Part shown: positions 14,893 through 23,617 of the stretch, in pieces
Layout: each line of letters begins with the position of its first letter
Position numbering within the stretch: the first letter of the stretch is position 1
Source of the DNA: Betaproteobacteria bacterium
Lineage (GTDB): Bacteria > Pseudomonadota > Gammaproteobacteria > Burkholderiales > Rhodocyclaceae
DNA length: 64,000 nt
NCBI GenBank assembly: GCA_016705475.1
Contig: JADIYD010000007.1
Location: 124,001 to 188,000 of the forward strand
Direction of reading: 5' to 3'
Made by a program: the position numbers and the translations under genes
Notes under the pieces: generated by a model
Databases searched by the model: none
What the model saw: the letters and a program-made list of their open reading frames with translations, nothing else
What the model was told of the DNA's origin: nothing

Positions 14893-15930
14893 TCAGTAGA
14901 AAAGCCGTTCCAGATCGAGCGTCGCGCGTTCGCCGACGCTGTCTCGATTCGCTTCCAGCCAGGCCAGGGCATGCTCACGCCCGCTGTCACGCAATCGCTC
15001 GAAAAAGGGCAGGTTGACGGCCAGTTTGCTGCCGGGCGGCAGTTCGCCGAGCAGGGCGTCGGCCGTAATGGCATGGAAGCGCAACTGAGCGATGCGTCGC
15101 TCCAGCCGGCCGACCGGCAATCGGTTAAGCACCCATGCCGGCAGCACTGAGGTGCTGACCTCCTCGCGCAGGTGGGCAAACATCCGCATTTCGCGCAGGA
15201 AAGTGGCGTTGAACGACAGTTCGAGCAGACGCTGCCGGATGTCCTCGGCCGAAGCCGGCGTCTCGGCGTAGCGGAGCGGCGTGAGCAGGATGAGCAAAAT
15301 GTCCGGCGAGGTGCATTGGTAGGCCAGCGGAAAGACCGCCGGGTTGGCACTGTAGCCACCGTCCCAGTAGGGCTCGCCATCGATCACGATGCTCCGGTGG
15401 ATGGTCGGCAGGCAGGCCGAGGCGAGCAGGGTGTCGACCGACAGTTCATGGTTGCGGAACAGACGCAGCTTGCCTGAATTGGCGTGGGTGGCGGCGATAA
15501 ACAGCTTGATCGGGGCATCGCGGCGCAGGCGGGCAAAGTCGAATTGCTCGCCGAGGATGTCGCGCAAGGGGTTGAGGTCGAAGGGGTTGAGTTGCTCAGG
15601 GCTCAGGTGATTGGTCCATTGCAGCATCAGTTTCAAGGCCGGGCTTAAGCCGGCTCCGCCATCACCGGAAGAAGCAAAGGGCGAACTCGCCGCCACGCTC
15701 GTCCAGAAGCGGGCCAGCGTTTCGCGGGCGCCGTCGCGGCCGCCGGTCATCAGCCCATGGGCCAGGCACAATGCGTTCATTGCCCCGGCACTGGTCCCGC
15801 TGACGCCCTCGACGTCGATGCTCGAATCTTCAAGCAGTGCGTCAAGAACGCCCCAGGTAAAAGCCCCATGGGCGCCGCCACCCTGCAGGGCGAGGTTCAA
15901 TGTGCGGTTCTTGCCGGTTCTCAAGTGCAT
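14893..15930 (-). CDS. Patatin-like phospholipase
   Basis: A 345-residue protein with the patatin plan: glycine-rich oxyanion loop LALQGGGAHGAFTWGVLD, nucleophile elbow GVSGTSAGAMNAL (GxSxG), and the catalytic Asp in YWDGGYSANPAVFPL (DGG). It likely hydrolyses acyl esters of phospholipids. There is no signal peptide. The start codon directly abuts a dispersed repeat copy, so its leader is formed by the repeat. Convergent with the c-di-GMP gene, 37 bp apart. Confidence 0.92.
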   Translation of the reverse strand: MHLRTGKNRTLNLALQGGGAHGAFTWGVLDALLEDSSIDVEGVSGTSAGAMNALCLAHGLMTGGRDGARETLARFWTSVAASSPFASSGDGGAGLSPALKLMLQWTNHLSPEQLNPFDLNPLRDILGEQFDFARLRRDAPIKLFIAATHANSGKLRLFRNHELSVDTLLASACLPTIHRSIVIDGEPYWDGGYSANPAVFPLAYQCTSPDILLILLTPLRYAETPASAEDIRQRLLELSFNATFLREMRMFAHLREEVSTSVLPAWVLNRLPVGRLERRIAQLRFHAITADALLGELPPGSKLAVNLPFFERLRDSGREHALAWLEANRDSVGERATLDLERLFY

Positions 15931-15967
15931 GCTGCGGTCAACCCGGAAAAAGGCCCAAAATTGAATA
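15930..15967 (+). repeat. Dispersed repeat copy 2
   Basis: TGCTGCGGTCAACCCGGAAA then AAGGCCCAAAATTGAATATG. It touches the ATG of the patatin gene on the other strand. The rest of the 273-bp gap up to 16203 shows no convincing gene. Confidence 0.88.
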
Positions 15968-16136
15968 TGCGAAGTGTGCCTATGGTCTGTCGGCCAAGGC
16001 TCTGGCGACGGAAGCCGGAATCCACGCCGGTGTGCCAGTTGCTTCTCTGCATGCGCTGAATGTCCTTTTTCTGAAGCCTGTCACGGAGTTTGGACGAAGG
16101 TCATGTCGAAGGTCAATCCGGATTTGACGCCAGCAT

Positions 16137-16159
16137 AAAAAAGCCCGGCAGCGCCGGGC
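16137..16159 (-). terminator. Terminator of the phasin gene
   Basis: Stem GCCCGGC / GCCGGGC with loop AGC (16143-16159); on the - strand it is followed by a T run. It lies 45 bp past the phasin stop. Confidence 0.85.
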
Positions 16160-16203
16160 AAAATGGAGAGACTACTTTTTTATTCGTAAAGGCAGGTGGC
16201 TGG

Positions 16204-16767
16204 TCAGCCTGTTTTCTGCTGGGCGGCAGCGCGTTTGCGCGGAGCCGGTTTGCTGGGTGCAATGACTTCCGTCGTCTGATGGGCCTCGTTTTCAGCCGGT
16301 GTTGCCGTTTCGATGGCGGCATCGCTGATGTCGTGCAATGCCTGTTCGGCATTTTGCAAGGAGGCCTTCATCGCCTGAAGGAAAAACTCGGCTTCCCATG
16401 GGCTGGTTTTGGTGGCGCGATTGATTGTTGCGAAAGCCATTTCATCAATCATGCAGACTTGGGATTCCGTGTTGCGAATCATGGCTTTGTGCGCCTCGCT
16501 CGCGATCTCCAGGGCGCCGTCCAGCAGACGACTGGCGCGGGCGGCGCTTTCCAGCCAGGCGGTGACGGGGAGCTGGAACATCGTTTCCAGTTGGCCGTGG
16601 CCCACTTGGGCGAAGTGCCTGCCGCCCTGATGGACGGCATTGCGCGTATTTGTGGAAATCAGCTCGGAAAAGCGTTGGCCGGCATCAATACAGGCATCCG
16701 ACAGCCCAAGAAAATTGTTAAGTGCGTGCTCGCGACTCCGGGCGATTTCATGCGAAGACAAAAACAT
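16204..16767 (-). CDS. Phasin family protein (PHA granule-associated)
   Basis: A 187-residue, mostly helical protein with the phasin-like stretch GQLETMFQLPVTAWLESAAR and LLDGALEIASEAHKAMIRN, and a Lys/Ala/Pro-rich tail (SKPAPRKRAAAQQKTG). Phasins coat polyhydroxyalkanoate granules. The ATG at 16767 has a GGGAG ribosome site; a TTG 12 bp upstream is less likely. Own terminator downstream. No PHA synthase gene is in the window, so the granule role comes from the family. Confidence 0.82.
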   Translation of the reverse strand: MFLSSHEIARSREHALNNFLGLSDACIDAGQRFSELISTNTRNAVHQGGRHFAQVGHGQLETMFQLPVTAWLESAARASRLLDGALEIASEAHKAMIRNTESQVCMIDEMAFATINRATKTSPWEAEFFLQAMKASLQNAEQALHDISDAAIETATPAENEAHQTTEVIAPSKPAPRKRAAAQQKTG

Positions 16768-16841
16768 GGCGGCTCCCAACGGTGTTTGACCGTGGGGAGC
16801 CTAGCGCCTTGATGTTACGGGGAAATGAATCAGTGAATTGA

Positions 16842-17510
16842 TCAGGAAATCGTCTTGACACCGTCTGCCGTGCCGAGCAGCAGCAGGTTGGCAGGACGCA
16901 CGGCGAACAGACCATTGGTGACGACGCCGGTGATCTGGTTGATCTGAGCTTCGAGGCCCTTCGGGTCGGTGATGGCCAGGCCTTTGACGTCGAGAATCAG
17001 GTTGCCGTTGTCGGTCACGAAGCCTTCACGCAAGACCGGGGTGCCACCGAGCTTGGCCAGTTCGCGGTCAACATGGGCGCGCGACATGGGGATGACTTCG
17101 ACCGGCAGCGGAAACTTGCCCATCACGTCGACGAGCTTTGAGCCGTCGCAGATGCAGACAAATTCGCGGGCCACGGCAGCGACGATTTTCTCACGCGTCA
17201 GCGCACCGCCGCCGCCCTTGATCATGTTGAGGCCGGCGTCGATTTCGTCGGCGCCATCAACGTAGACCGGAATGTCGGTCACGTCGTTGAGGTCGAAGAC
17301 CGTGATGCCATGGGCTTCGAGACGCTTGCGCGTAGCTTCAGAACTGGCCACGGCGCCTTTGTATTTGTCCTTGAGCGGGGCCAGTGCATCGATGAAGAAG
17401 TTGGCAGTCGAGCCGGTGCCGACGCCGATGATGCTGCCGGCCGGTGCCGTCTGCGCGACGTAGTCGGCGGCGGCCTGGGCAACGGCTTGTTTGAGTTCGT
17501 CCTGGGTCAT
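16842..17510 (-). CDS. rpiA: Ribose-5-phosphate isomerase A
   Basis: A 222-residue RpiA interconverting ribose-5-phosphate and ribulose-5-phosphate in the non-oxidative pentose phosphate pathway. Motifs: IIGVGTGSTANFFIDAL (phosphate loop), VDGADEIDAGLNMIKGGGGAL (catalytic Asp and Glu), ALTREKIVA, FVCICDGSK and the C-terminal NGLFAVRPANLLLLG. Full length. Single gene between phasin and the divergent Ala/Lys-rich gene. Confidence 0.96.
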   Translation of the reverse strand: MTQDELKQAVAQAAADYVAQTAPAGSIIGVGTGSTANFFIDALAPLKDKYKGAVASSEATRKRLEAHGITVFDLNDVTDIPVYVDGADEIDAGLNMIKGGGGALTREKIVAAVAREFVCICDGSKLVDVMGKFPLPVEVIPMSRAHVDRELAKLGGTPVLREGFVTDNGNLILDVKGLAITDPKGLEAQINQITGVVTNGLFAVRPANLLLLGTADGVKTIS

Positions 17511-17650
17511 GCTGTGCTCCTGAAGTGGCTTTGCCGCATTTTAACCTGCCGGGTTGGTCTCACACCGGGGGTAAAACGGTCATAAAACTTTAACCTTGGC
17601 GTGCTTTCATAGTGGATAAACTACCCATACTGTTTTTTAGGGAGAGTTCC

Positions 17651-18241
17651 ATGAGCGCAAAAACCAAGAAAACCCCAGCAGCCAAGCCCGTTGCAACGCC
17701 TAAGGCGCCGAAGAAGCTGGTGCCGCGCACGGCACCGAAGGCCGAGGTGAAGCCTGCTGAAGTTGTTGCCGAGCCCATTGTGGCGCCAGCTGCCAAAGTC
17801 GCTGCGGCAAAGCCGGCGCCGGTTGTCACCGAGAAGCCTGCGGCGGTCGCGCCGGCTGCCAGCAAGGCTAAAGTGGAGCGCAAGCCGACCCAGGTTGAGG
17901 TCACCGTTGCCAAGCATCAGAAGGTACTGGCTGAAGCCTTGGTCAAGGCACAGGCGATCAAATACGATCAGCCAAAGGTGATGAAGCAGGAAGCGACCAA
18001 GGCAGCCAAGCCAGCAAAGGCCAAGAAAGTTAAGCTGGTGCGTGACAGCTATGCCATGCCGGACAATGAGTATGCGCAGATTGGCGTGCTCAAGAAGCGC
18101 CTGAGCGGGCTCGGTAGCGACGTTAAGAAAAGCGAGTTGTTGCGAGGCGGTATTGCGGTATTGGCAGCGTTGAGCGATGCCGAACTGAAAGCCGCGATGG
18201 GGCGCGTCGAACGGATCAAGACAGGGCGTCCAGCCAAGTAG
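17651..18241 (+). CDS. Ala/Lys/Pro-rich basic protein, possible DNA-binding
   Basis: A 196-residue protein. Residues 1-125 are a low-complexity Ala/Lys/Pro/Val tail like those of histone H1-like and other nucleoid proteins. The C-terminal 65 residues are ordered: VRDSYAMPDNEYAQIGVLKK, then KKSELLRGGIAVLAALSD and RIKTGRPAK, a plan I know from conserved betaproteobacterial hypothetical proteins. An AGGGAGA ribosome site precedes the ATG. Function is not established; nucleic-acid binding is inferred from charge. Confidence 0.78.
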   Translation: MSAKTKKTPAAKPVATPKAPKKLVPRTAPKAEVKPAEVVAEPIVAPAAKVAAAKPAPVVTEKPAAVAPAASKAKVERKPTQVEVTVAKHQKVLAEALVKAQAIKYDQPKVMKQEATKAAKPAKAKKVKLVRDSYAMPDNEYAQIGVLKKRLSGLGSDVKKSELLRGGIAVLAALSDAELKAAMGRVERIKTGRPAK

Positions 18242-18259
18242 GCGAAAAGTAATATTTTT

Positions 18260-18297
18260 CCGATTGTTACAGCTCGTCATCTGACTGTAACAATCGG
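18260..18297 (+). promoter_or_regulatory. Inverted repeat and candidate Pho box upstream of pstS
   Basis: Perfect 13-bp arms CCGATTGTTACAG and CTGTAACAATCGG are separated by 12 bp. Two 7-mers in 11-bp register, TCGTCAT (18274) and CTGTAAC (18285), each match five of seven positions of the Pho-box half-site CTGTCAT. The segment lies 52 bp before the pstS ATG and 19 bp after the previous stop, so it may serve as both terminator and PhoB-controlled promoter. Confidence 0.5.
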
Positions 18298-18348
18298 GGG
18301 GTAACCTGTGCGGTGTTGTCCATTCAACCCTGTGCAGGAGCCTTCCCC

Positions 18349-19347
18349 ATGCTGAATTCCAAACTTGTTTCCGCCCTCGCGGTCGCCGGTGTCGCCCTGA
18401 TTGGCGCCCAGTCCGCTCAGGCACAAGTCATCAAAATCGACGGTTCTTCCACCGTCTACCCGATCACCGAAGCGGTGGCCGAAGAGTTCCAGAAAGCCAA
18501 AAAGAACGCCATCAAGGTTACCGTGGGTATTTCCGGTACGGGCGGCGGCTTCAAGAAGTTCTGCCGTGACGAAACCGATTTCTCCAACGCTTCCCGTCCG
18601 ATCACCAAGTCGGAAATGGAATTGTGCAAGGCCGCAGGCGTCGAGTACATCGAAATGCCGGTCGCTTACGACGCACTGACCGTCGTCATCAATCCGAAGA
18701 ATGCCTTCCTCAAGCAGGCCACTGTTGCCGAAATGAAGGCGCTGTGGGAGCCGGCAGCCCAGGGCAAGATCACGAAGTGGAACCAGGTCAATCCGGCCTG
18801 GCCCGATGCGCCGGTCAAGCTGTTCGGCGCCGGTGCCGATTCCGGTACCTTCGAGTACTTCACCGAAGCCATGGTCGGCAAGGCCAAGTCTTCGCGCGGT
18901 GACTACACCGCCTCTGAAGACGACAACGTGCTGGTTCAGGGCGTGTCGCGTGACGTCAATGCCATCGGCTACTTTGGCTATGCCTACTACGCCGAGAACA
19001 AGGCCAAGCTGAAAGCGCTGGCCATCGTCAATCCGAAGACCGGCAAGGCTGTCGAGCCATCTTCTGTCAATGTCGAAAACGGCACCTATGCACCGCTGTC
19101 GCGCCCGATCTTCATCTACGTCAAGGCCAAGTCGTTGCAGAAGCCTGAAGTCAAGGAGTTCATCGAGTTCTACATGAAGAACGGCGCTGCGCTGACCAAG
19201 GAAGTCAAATACGTTCCGTTGCCGGCTGCTGCCTATACCGGCAACCTCGACCACGTGAAAAAGAACAAGATCGGTACCGTGTTTGGTGGCACCAATGAAA
19301 TTGGCATCACCATCGAAGAGTTGATGAAGCGCGAAGCAAAGATGTAA
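18349..19347 (+). CDS. pstS: Phosphate ABC transporter substrate-binding protein
   Basis: A 332-residue periplasmic phosphate-binding protein. It has a signal peptide (MLNSKLVSALAVAGVALIG, cleavage after AQA near residue 24), then IKIDGSSTVYPITEAVAEEF, GISGTGGGFKKFC, NASRPI and GADSGTFEYFTEAM, the residues that bind phosphate. First gene of the pst-pho cluster. The ATG at 18349 gives a proper signal peptide; a longer start does not. A hairpin after the gene probably allows higher PstS than membrane-subunit expression. Confidence 0.96.
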   Translation: MLNSKLVSALAVAGVALIGAQSAQAQVIKIDGSSTVYPITEAVAEEFQKAKKNAIKVTVGISGTGGGFKKFCRDETDFSNASRPITKSEMELCKAAGVEYIEMPVAYDALTVVINPKNAFLKQATVAEMKALWEPAAQGKITKWNQVNPAWPDAPVKLFGAGADSGTFEYFTEAMVGKAKSSRGDYTASEDDNVLVQGVSRDVNAIGYFGYAYYAENKAKLKALAIVNPKTGKAVEPSSVNVENGTYAPLSRPIFIYVKAKSLQKPEVKEFIEFYMKNGAALTKEVKYVPLPAAAYTGNLDHVKKNKIGTVFGGTNEIGITIEELMKREAKM

Positions 19348-19381
19348 TGTTCGTTCCGGCGCTTCAAGCCGCCTGCTGTTG

Positions 19382-19411
19382 AAAGCCTTGCCCCGGACGG
19401 GGCAGGCTTTT
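19382..19411 (+). terminator. Attenuating terminator between pstS and pstC
   Basis: Stem AAAGCCTTGCCCC / GGGGCAGGCTTT (one bulged T) with loop GGAC and trailing T. Likely partial termination so that the binding protein exceeds the permease. Confidence 0.8.
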
Positions 19412-19443
19412 CTGTTTATGGAATTCTCAAAGTGAATTCAACC

Positions 19444-20379
19444 ATGTCTGCAAACAACGCATCAGACCTGCCAACGGTCAGCAATCGCCTGGCTTTCAAC
19501 GCCATGCGCAACTGGAAGGAAAGGCTCATCGAGGCCATTCTTCTCGGGGCAGCCACGATTTCTGTCCTGACCACGCTTGGTATCGTCTACGTACTCGTTT
19601 CCGAGTCGTATTCGTTTTTCCAGAACGTCAGCATCATTGACTTTCTGACGGATACCCAATGGACGCCCCTGTTCGATGATGCCCACTTCGGCATCATGGT
19701 CCTCATTTCCGGCACCTTGGTTTCCTCTGGCGTCGCCTTGTTGCTGGCAATTCCGATGGGGACGATCATCGCGATCTACCTGTCCGAATTTGCCAATCCG
19801 AAGGTCCGCGAGATGGCCAAGCCGATTCTTGAATTGCTGGGCGGCATCCCGACCATCGTCTTCGGTTACTTTGCCCTGCTCGTCGTGACGCCCATCCTGC
19901 AGTTCTTCCTGCCGTCGCTGCCGGGTTTCTCGCTGCTCTCCGCCGGTATCGTGATGGGCATCATGATCGTGCCCTACATCGCTTCGCTGTCCGAAGACGC
20001 CATGCGCGCCGTGCCGATGAGCATGCGCGAAGGGGCCTACGCGATGGGTTCGACCAAGCTCTATACCGCCATCCACGTCGTGGTGCCGGCAGCTATTTCG
20101 GGTCTGGCCGCTTCCTACATCCTGGGTATTTCGCGCGCAGTTGGTGAAACGATGATTCTGGCTGTGGCCGCTGGCATGCAGCCGAACCTGACCTGGAACC
20201 CGATGGAACCGGCTGCGACGATTACCTCTTTCATCGTGCAAGTGGCGCTGGGTGACTTGCCGCATGGCTCGATCGGATACCAGACCATTTTTGCTGCCGG
20301 TCTGACCCTGCTGATGATCACGCTGGTATTCAACATCCTCGGCCAGTGGCTACGCGCCAAGTATCGGGAGAATTATTAA
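19444..20379 (+). CDS. pstC: Phosphate ABC transporter permease PstC
   Basis: A 311-residue inner-membrane permease with about six membrane helices, beginning LIEAILLGAATISVLTTLGI. It shows the binding-protein-dependent permease EAA loop (MREGAYAMGSTKLYTAIHVV) and the IGETMILAVAAG-like VGETMILAVAAG segment. The ATG at 19444 was chosen over a GTG at 19432. Its stop overlaps pstA by one base (TAATG), so the two half-permeases are translated together. Confidence 0.96.
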   Translation: MSANNASDLPTVSNRLAFNAMRNWKERLIEAILLGAATISVLTTLGIVYVLVSESYSFFQNVSIIDFLTDTQWTPLFDDAHFGIMVLISGTLVSSGVALLLAIPMGTIIAIYLSEFANPKVREMAKPILELLGGIPTIVFGYFALLVVTPILQFFLPSLPGFSLLSAGIVMGIMIVPYIASLSEDAMRAVPMSMREGAYAMGSTKLYTAIHVVVPAAISGLAASYILGISRAVGETMILAVAAGMQPNLTWNPMEPAATITSFIVQVALGDLPHGSIGYQTIFAAGLTLLMITLVFNILGQWLRAKYRENY

Positions 20380-21311
20380 TGAAACCGCTGACGACTGAAC
20401 AAATTCGCGCCGTCATTGCCAAGGGCAAATTCCGCGACAATCTTTTCAAGGCGGTCGGTGTCTTCTGTCTGGCCTTTGCCCTGCTGGTCATCGTGGCCTT
20501 GATTGCCGACATGCTGATCAAGGGATCGGAGCGCTTCACGCTCGATTTCTTCCTCAATTTCGCCTCTCGTCGTGCCACCCAAGCCGGCATTCTCTCGGCC
20601 TGGGTCGGTTCCCTGCTGGTCATGCTGGTTACCGCCCTGGCCGCGGTGCCGCTTGGCGTGGCAGCGGGTCTGTACCTTGAGGAGTACGCCAAGCGCAACT
20701 GGATCACCAACATCATCGAGATCAACATCACCAACCTCGCAGCGGTGCCGTCGATTGTCTATGGTTTGCTGGCCCTCGGCATCTTTGTGTATCAGTTCGG
20801 CTTTGGCCAGAGCATCCTGTCGGCCGGCCTGACGCTGGCGCTCCTGATTCTGCCGATCATCATCGTGGCCACCCGCGAAGCGATTCGCGCCATTCCGGCG
20901 ATGATCCGCGAAGGTTCGATGGCCGTCGGCGCGACCCGCTGGCAGACCTGCCGCTACCACATCGTGCCGTATGCCATGCCCGGCATCCTGACCGGTGTGA
21001 TCATCGGTCTGGCCCGCGCCATCGGCGAAACGGCACCGATCATCACCATCGGTGCGCTGACCTTCATCGCCTTCCTGCCACCGGTGCCTTTCAGCGAGAT
21101 TGATGGTGGCGCAACAGCCGGGATGTTCGACTGGGTGATGTCGCCCTTCACCGTGATGCCGATCCAGATCTTCAACTGGACTTCGCGTCCGGACCCGGCC
21201 TTTGAAGTCAATGCAGCCGCTGCCGGCTTCGTGCTGATGGCCATGGTGCTGTCGATGAACGCGGTGGCCATCTATCTGCGCTACAAGATGCGCAAGAACA
21301 TCAAGTGGTGA
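20379..21311 (+). CDS. pstA: Phosphate ABC transporter permease PstA
   Basis: A 310-residue partner permease with membrane segments throughout, EAA loop MIREGSMAVGATRWQTCRYH, and the conserved ARAIGETAPIITIGALTFI. It pairs with PstC around the phosphate channel. The start overlaps the pstC stop. A dispersed repeat copy begins directly after its stop and fills the gap to pstB. Confidence 0.96.
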   Translation: MKPLTTEQIRAVIAKGKFRDNLFKAVGVFCLAFALLVIVALIADMLIKGSERFTLDFFLNFASRRATQAGILSAWVGSLLVMLVTALAAVPLGVAAGLYLEEYAKRNWITNIIEINITNLAAVPSIVYGLLALGIFVYQFGFGQSILSAGLTLALLILPIIIVATREAIRAIPAMIREGSMAVGATRWQTCRYHIVPYAMPGILTGVIIGLARAIGETAPIITIGALTFIAFLPPVPFSEIDGGATAGMFDWVMSPFTVMPIQIFNWTSRPDPAFEVNAAAAGFVLMAMVLSMNAVAIYLRYKMRKNIKW

Positions 21312-21312
21312 T

Positions 21313-21359
21313 TGCTGCGGTCAACGCGCAATATCAGCCCGAATTCAAATTTGAAATGG
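21313..21359 (+). repeat. Dispersed repeat copy 3, inside the pst operon
   Basis: TGCTGCGGTCAACGCGCAAT, then a diverged middle, then GAATTCAAATTTGAAATG. It forms most of the pstA-pstB spacer and ends at the pstB ribosome site. Confidence 0.78.
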
Positions 21360-21367
21360 AGTCTCCA

Positions 21368-22147
21368 ATGCAGATCCACGATACGCCGGCCCTCAAGGCT
21401 GAAGCCCGCAACCTCAATTTTTACTACAGCGAAAAGCAGGCGCTCAAGGGCATCAACATGCCGATCTACGACAAGAAGGTTACCGCCCTGATCGGTCCTT
21501 CCGGTTGTGGCAAGTCGACCTACCTGCGCAGCTTCAACCGCATGCACGACCTTTATCCGGGCAACCGCTACGAAGGCGAAATCCGCTTCTTCCCGGATAA
21601 CACCAACCTGCTCTCGCCGGACGTTGATCCGATCGAAGTTCGCATGCGTATCGGTATGGTTTTCCAGAAACCAAACCCGTTCCCCAAGACCATCTTCGAA
21701 AACGTTGCCTACGGCCTGCGCGTGCGCGGCGAAAACAACAAGCGCACCCTCGACGACAAGGTTGAACACGCCCTCAAGGGCGCAGCGATCTGGGACGAAG
21801 TGAAGGACCGCCTGCAGGACATGGCGCCGAATCTCTCCGGCGGCCAGCAACAGCGCCTGTGCATTGCCCGCGCCCTGGCAACCGATCCTGAATTGCTGTT
21901 GTTCGACGAGCCGACCTCGGCGCTTGACCCGATCGCCACCGGCGCCATCGAGGAGCTGGTGCACGAACTCAAGAAGCGCGTCACCATCCTGATCGTGACC
22001 CACAACATGCAGCAAGCTGCACGGGTGTCGGACTACACGGCCTACATGTATCTGGGCGAGATGATCGAATTCGGCAAGACCGACCAGATCTTCATCAAGC
22101 CGAACGACAAGCGCACTGAAGACTACATCACCGGCCGCATGGGCTAA
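21368..22147 (+). CDS. pstB: Phosphate ABC transporter ATP-binding protein
   Basis: A 259-residue ATPase with Walker A LIGPSGCGKSTYLR, Q-loop MVFQKPNPFP, signature LSGGQQQRLCIARALA, Walker B LLLFDEPTSALDP and the switch His in VTHNMQQA. It drives phosphate import. The ATG at 21368 has GGAG at the right distance; starts at 21356 or 21305 fall in the repeat. Ends DYITGRMG, typical of PstB. Confidence 0.96.
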   Translation: MQIHDTPALKAEARNLNFYYSEKQALKGINMPIYDKKVTALIGPSGCGKSTYLRSFNRMHDLYPGNRYEGEIRFFPDNTNLLSPDVDPIEVRMRIGMVFQKPNPFPKTIFENVAYGLRVRGENNKRTLDDKVEHALKGAAIWDEVKDRLQDMAPNLSGGQQQRLCIARALATDPELLLFDEPTSALDPIATGAIEELVHELKKRVTILIVTHNMQQAARVSDYTAYMYLGEMIEFGKTDQIFIKPNDKRTEDYITGRMG

Positions 22148-22177
22148 TTTCACCCGCCCGCCCACCGTGGCCTGACC

Positions 22178-22196
22178 GCCCCGCCTTTGGCGGGGC
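22178..22196 (+). terminator. Hairpin between pstB and phoU
   Basis: GCCCCGCC-TTT-GGCGGGGC, no clear T run. Likely an mRNA-stabilising or partly terminating hairpin inside the operon. Confidence 0.55.
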
Positions 22197-22239
22197 CTCG
22201 GGTCACGCCGCGCGGGCAGATGAAATCAAGGAGATAGAA

Positions 22240-22929
22240 ATGAACGACACCCAACATCTTTCCAGCCAGTTCGACGACGAACTCGCCCGCCTGCGTACCC
22301 ATGTCCTTCAGATGGGTGGCCTGGTCGAAACCCAGGTCTCCGCAGCGATCGACGCATACTCAACGGGGGAAGTGGCCAGCATCAAGACGATTGTCGAGAC
22401 CGACCGCAAGGTGAATGAGCTCGAAAAGGCGATCGACGACGACTGCGCGCACATCATCGCCAAGCGCCAGCCGACGGCTTCCGACCTGCGTCTGATCCTC
22501 GGTATCAGCAAGATCGTTACCGATCTCGAACGGGCCGGCGACGAGGCCAAGAAGATCGCCAAGGGCGTCCGCCGCATCTATGAAAACGGCCATCTGCCGG
22601 GGCAGTATGGCGTTGGTGTCCGCCATCTGGCCGAAGCGGCGCTAACCATGGTCCGCAGGGCGCTCGATGCCTTTGCCCGCCTCGATACGCCACAGGCTGC
22701 CGATGTAATTCGCGCCGACACGGATGTCGATGCCGAATTCAAATCCATCATCCGTCAGCTCATCACGCACATGATGGAAGACCCGCGCACCATTACCACC
22801 TCCATCGAGATTATCTCGATTGCCCGTGCCATCGAGCGCATCGGTGACCACGCCAAGAATGTCTCGGAACAGGTTGTGTTTATCGTTGAAGGTCGCGACA
22901 TCCGGCATACCAAGGAGAAGGCGCAGTGA
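22240..22929 (+). CDS. phoU: Phosphate signalling regulator PhoU
   Basis: A 229-residue all-helical protein of two similar three-helix halves. The metal-binding repeats appear as ETDRKVNELEKAIDDDC in the first half and RADTDVDAEFKSIIRQL in the second; AIERIGDHAKNVSEQVVF is the usual PhoU end. It restrains PhoR when phosphate is plentiful. Its TGA overlaps the phoB GTG start by three bases. Confidence 0.95.
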   Translation: MNDTQHLSSQFDDELARLRTHVLQMGGLVETQVSAAIDAYSTGEVASIKTIVETDRKVNELEKAIDDDCAHIIAKRQPTASDLRLILGISKIVTDLERAGDEAKKIAKGVRRIYENGHLPGQYGVGVRHLAEAALTMVRRALDAFARLDTPQAADVIRADTDVDAEFKSIIRQLITHMMEDPRTITTSIEIISIARAIERIGDHAKNVSEQVVFIVEGRDIRHTKEKAQ

Positions 22930-23612
22930 CACCGACAATCCTGGTCGTTGAGGACGAGCCGGCTATCCAGGAGCTCGTCACGATCAACCTCAAGCATGCC
23001 GGGTTTCTCGTCGTTCGCTCCGGTAGCGCCGAAGAGGCAGAGTCGGCCATTCGCGCCGCATTGCCCGATCTGGTCATTCTCGACTGGATGCTGCCGGGCC
23101 AGTCCGGCGTCGCCCTGGCCAAGAAGCTGCGGGCTGACGAACGGACCCGCGAGTTGCCCATCATCATGCTCACCGCCCGTGTTCATGAAGAAGACAAGGT
23201 CCAGGGCCTCGAAGCCGGGGCTGACGACTACATCACCAAGCCGTTCTCGCCCAAGGAAATGGTTGCCCGCGTCCGTGCCGTACTGCGCCGCAGGGCCCCG
23301 CATCTAGCTGGCGAAGCCGTCGAAATCGGCAGCCTTGCCCTCAATCCGGCGACGCATCGCGTGCTGGCTGGCGGCCAACCGATCGAACTCGGGCCAACCG
23401 AGTTTCGCCTTCTATTTTTCTTCATGACCCATGCCGAGCGCGTCTACACCCGCGCCCAGTTGCTCGACGAAGTGTGGGGTGACCACGTCTTTATCGAAGA
23501 ACGCACGGTGGACGTCCATATCCGCCGCCTGCGCGCCGCGCTGGAGGGGTCAGGCAACCACGAGCGCGTCGAGACCGTGCGCGGTACGGGCTACCGCTTC
23601 CGGGGAGCCTGA
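22926..23612 (+). CDS. phoB: Phosphate regulon response regulator PhoB
   Basis: A 228-residue OmpR-class regulator. Receiver domain: acidic EDE near residue 10, phospho-acceptor Asp in LVILDWMLPGQSG, Thr in MLTARVHEEDK, Lys in DDYITKPFSPKEM. The winged-helix domain has VDVHIRRLRAALE and VRGTGYRF. GTG start overlapping phoU. Binds Pho boxes, presumably including the region before pstS. Confidence 0.96.
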   Translation: MTPTILVVEDEPAIQELVTINLKHAGFLVVRSGSAEEAESAIRAALPDLVILDWMLPGQSGVALAKKLRADERTRELPIIMLTARVHEEDKVQGLEAGADDYITKPFSPKEMVARVRAVLRRRAPHLAGEAVEIGSLALNPATHRVLAGGQPIELGPTEFRLLFFFMTHAERVYTRAQLLDEVWGDHVFIEERTVDVHIRRLRAALEGSGNHERVETVRGTGYRFRGA

Positions 23613-23617
23613 GCGGC

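Noticed and set aside
15968..16130. Small open frames between the patatin and phasin genes
   Set aside because: They show no ribosome site, no recognisable protein features, and overlap the repeat; treated as intergenic.
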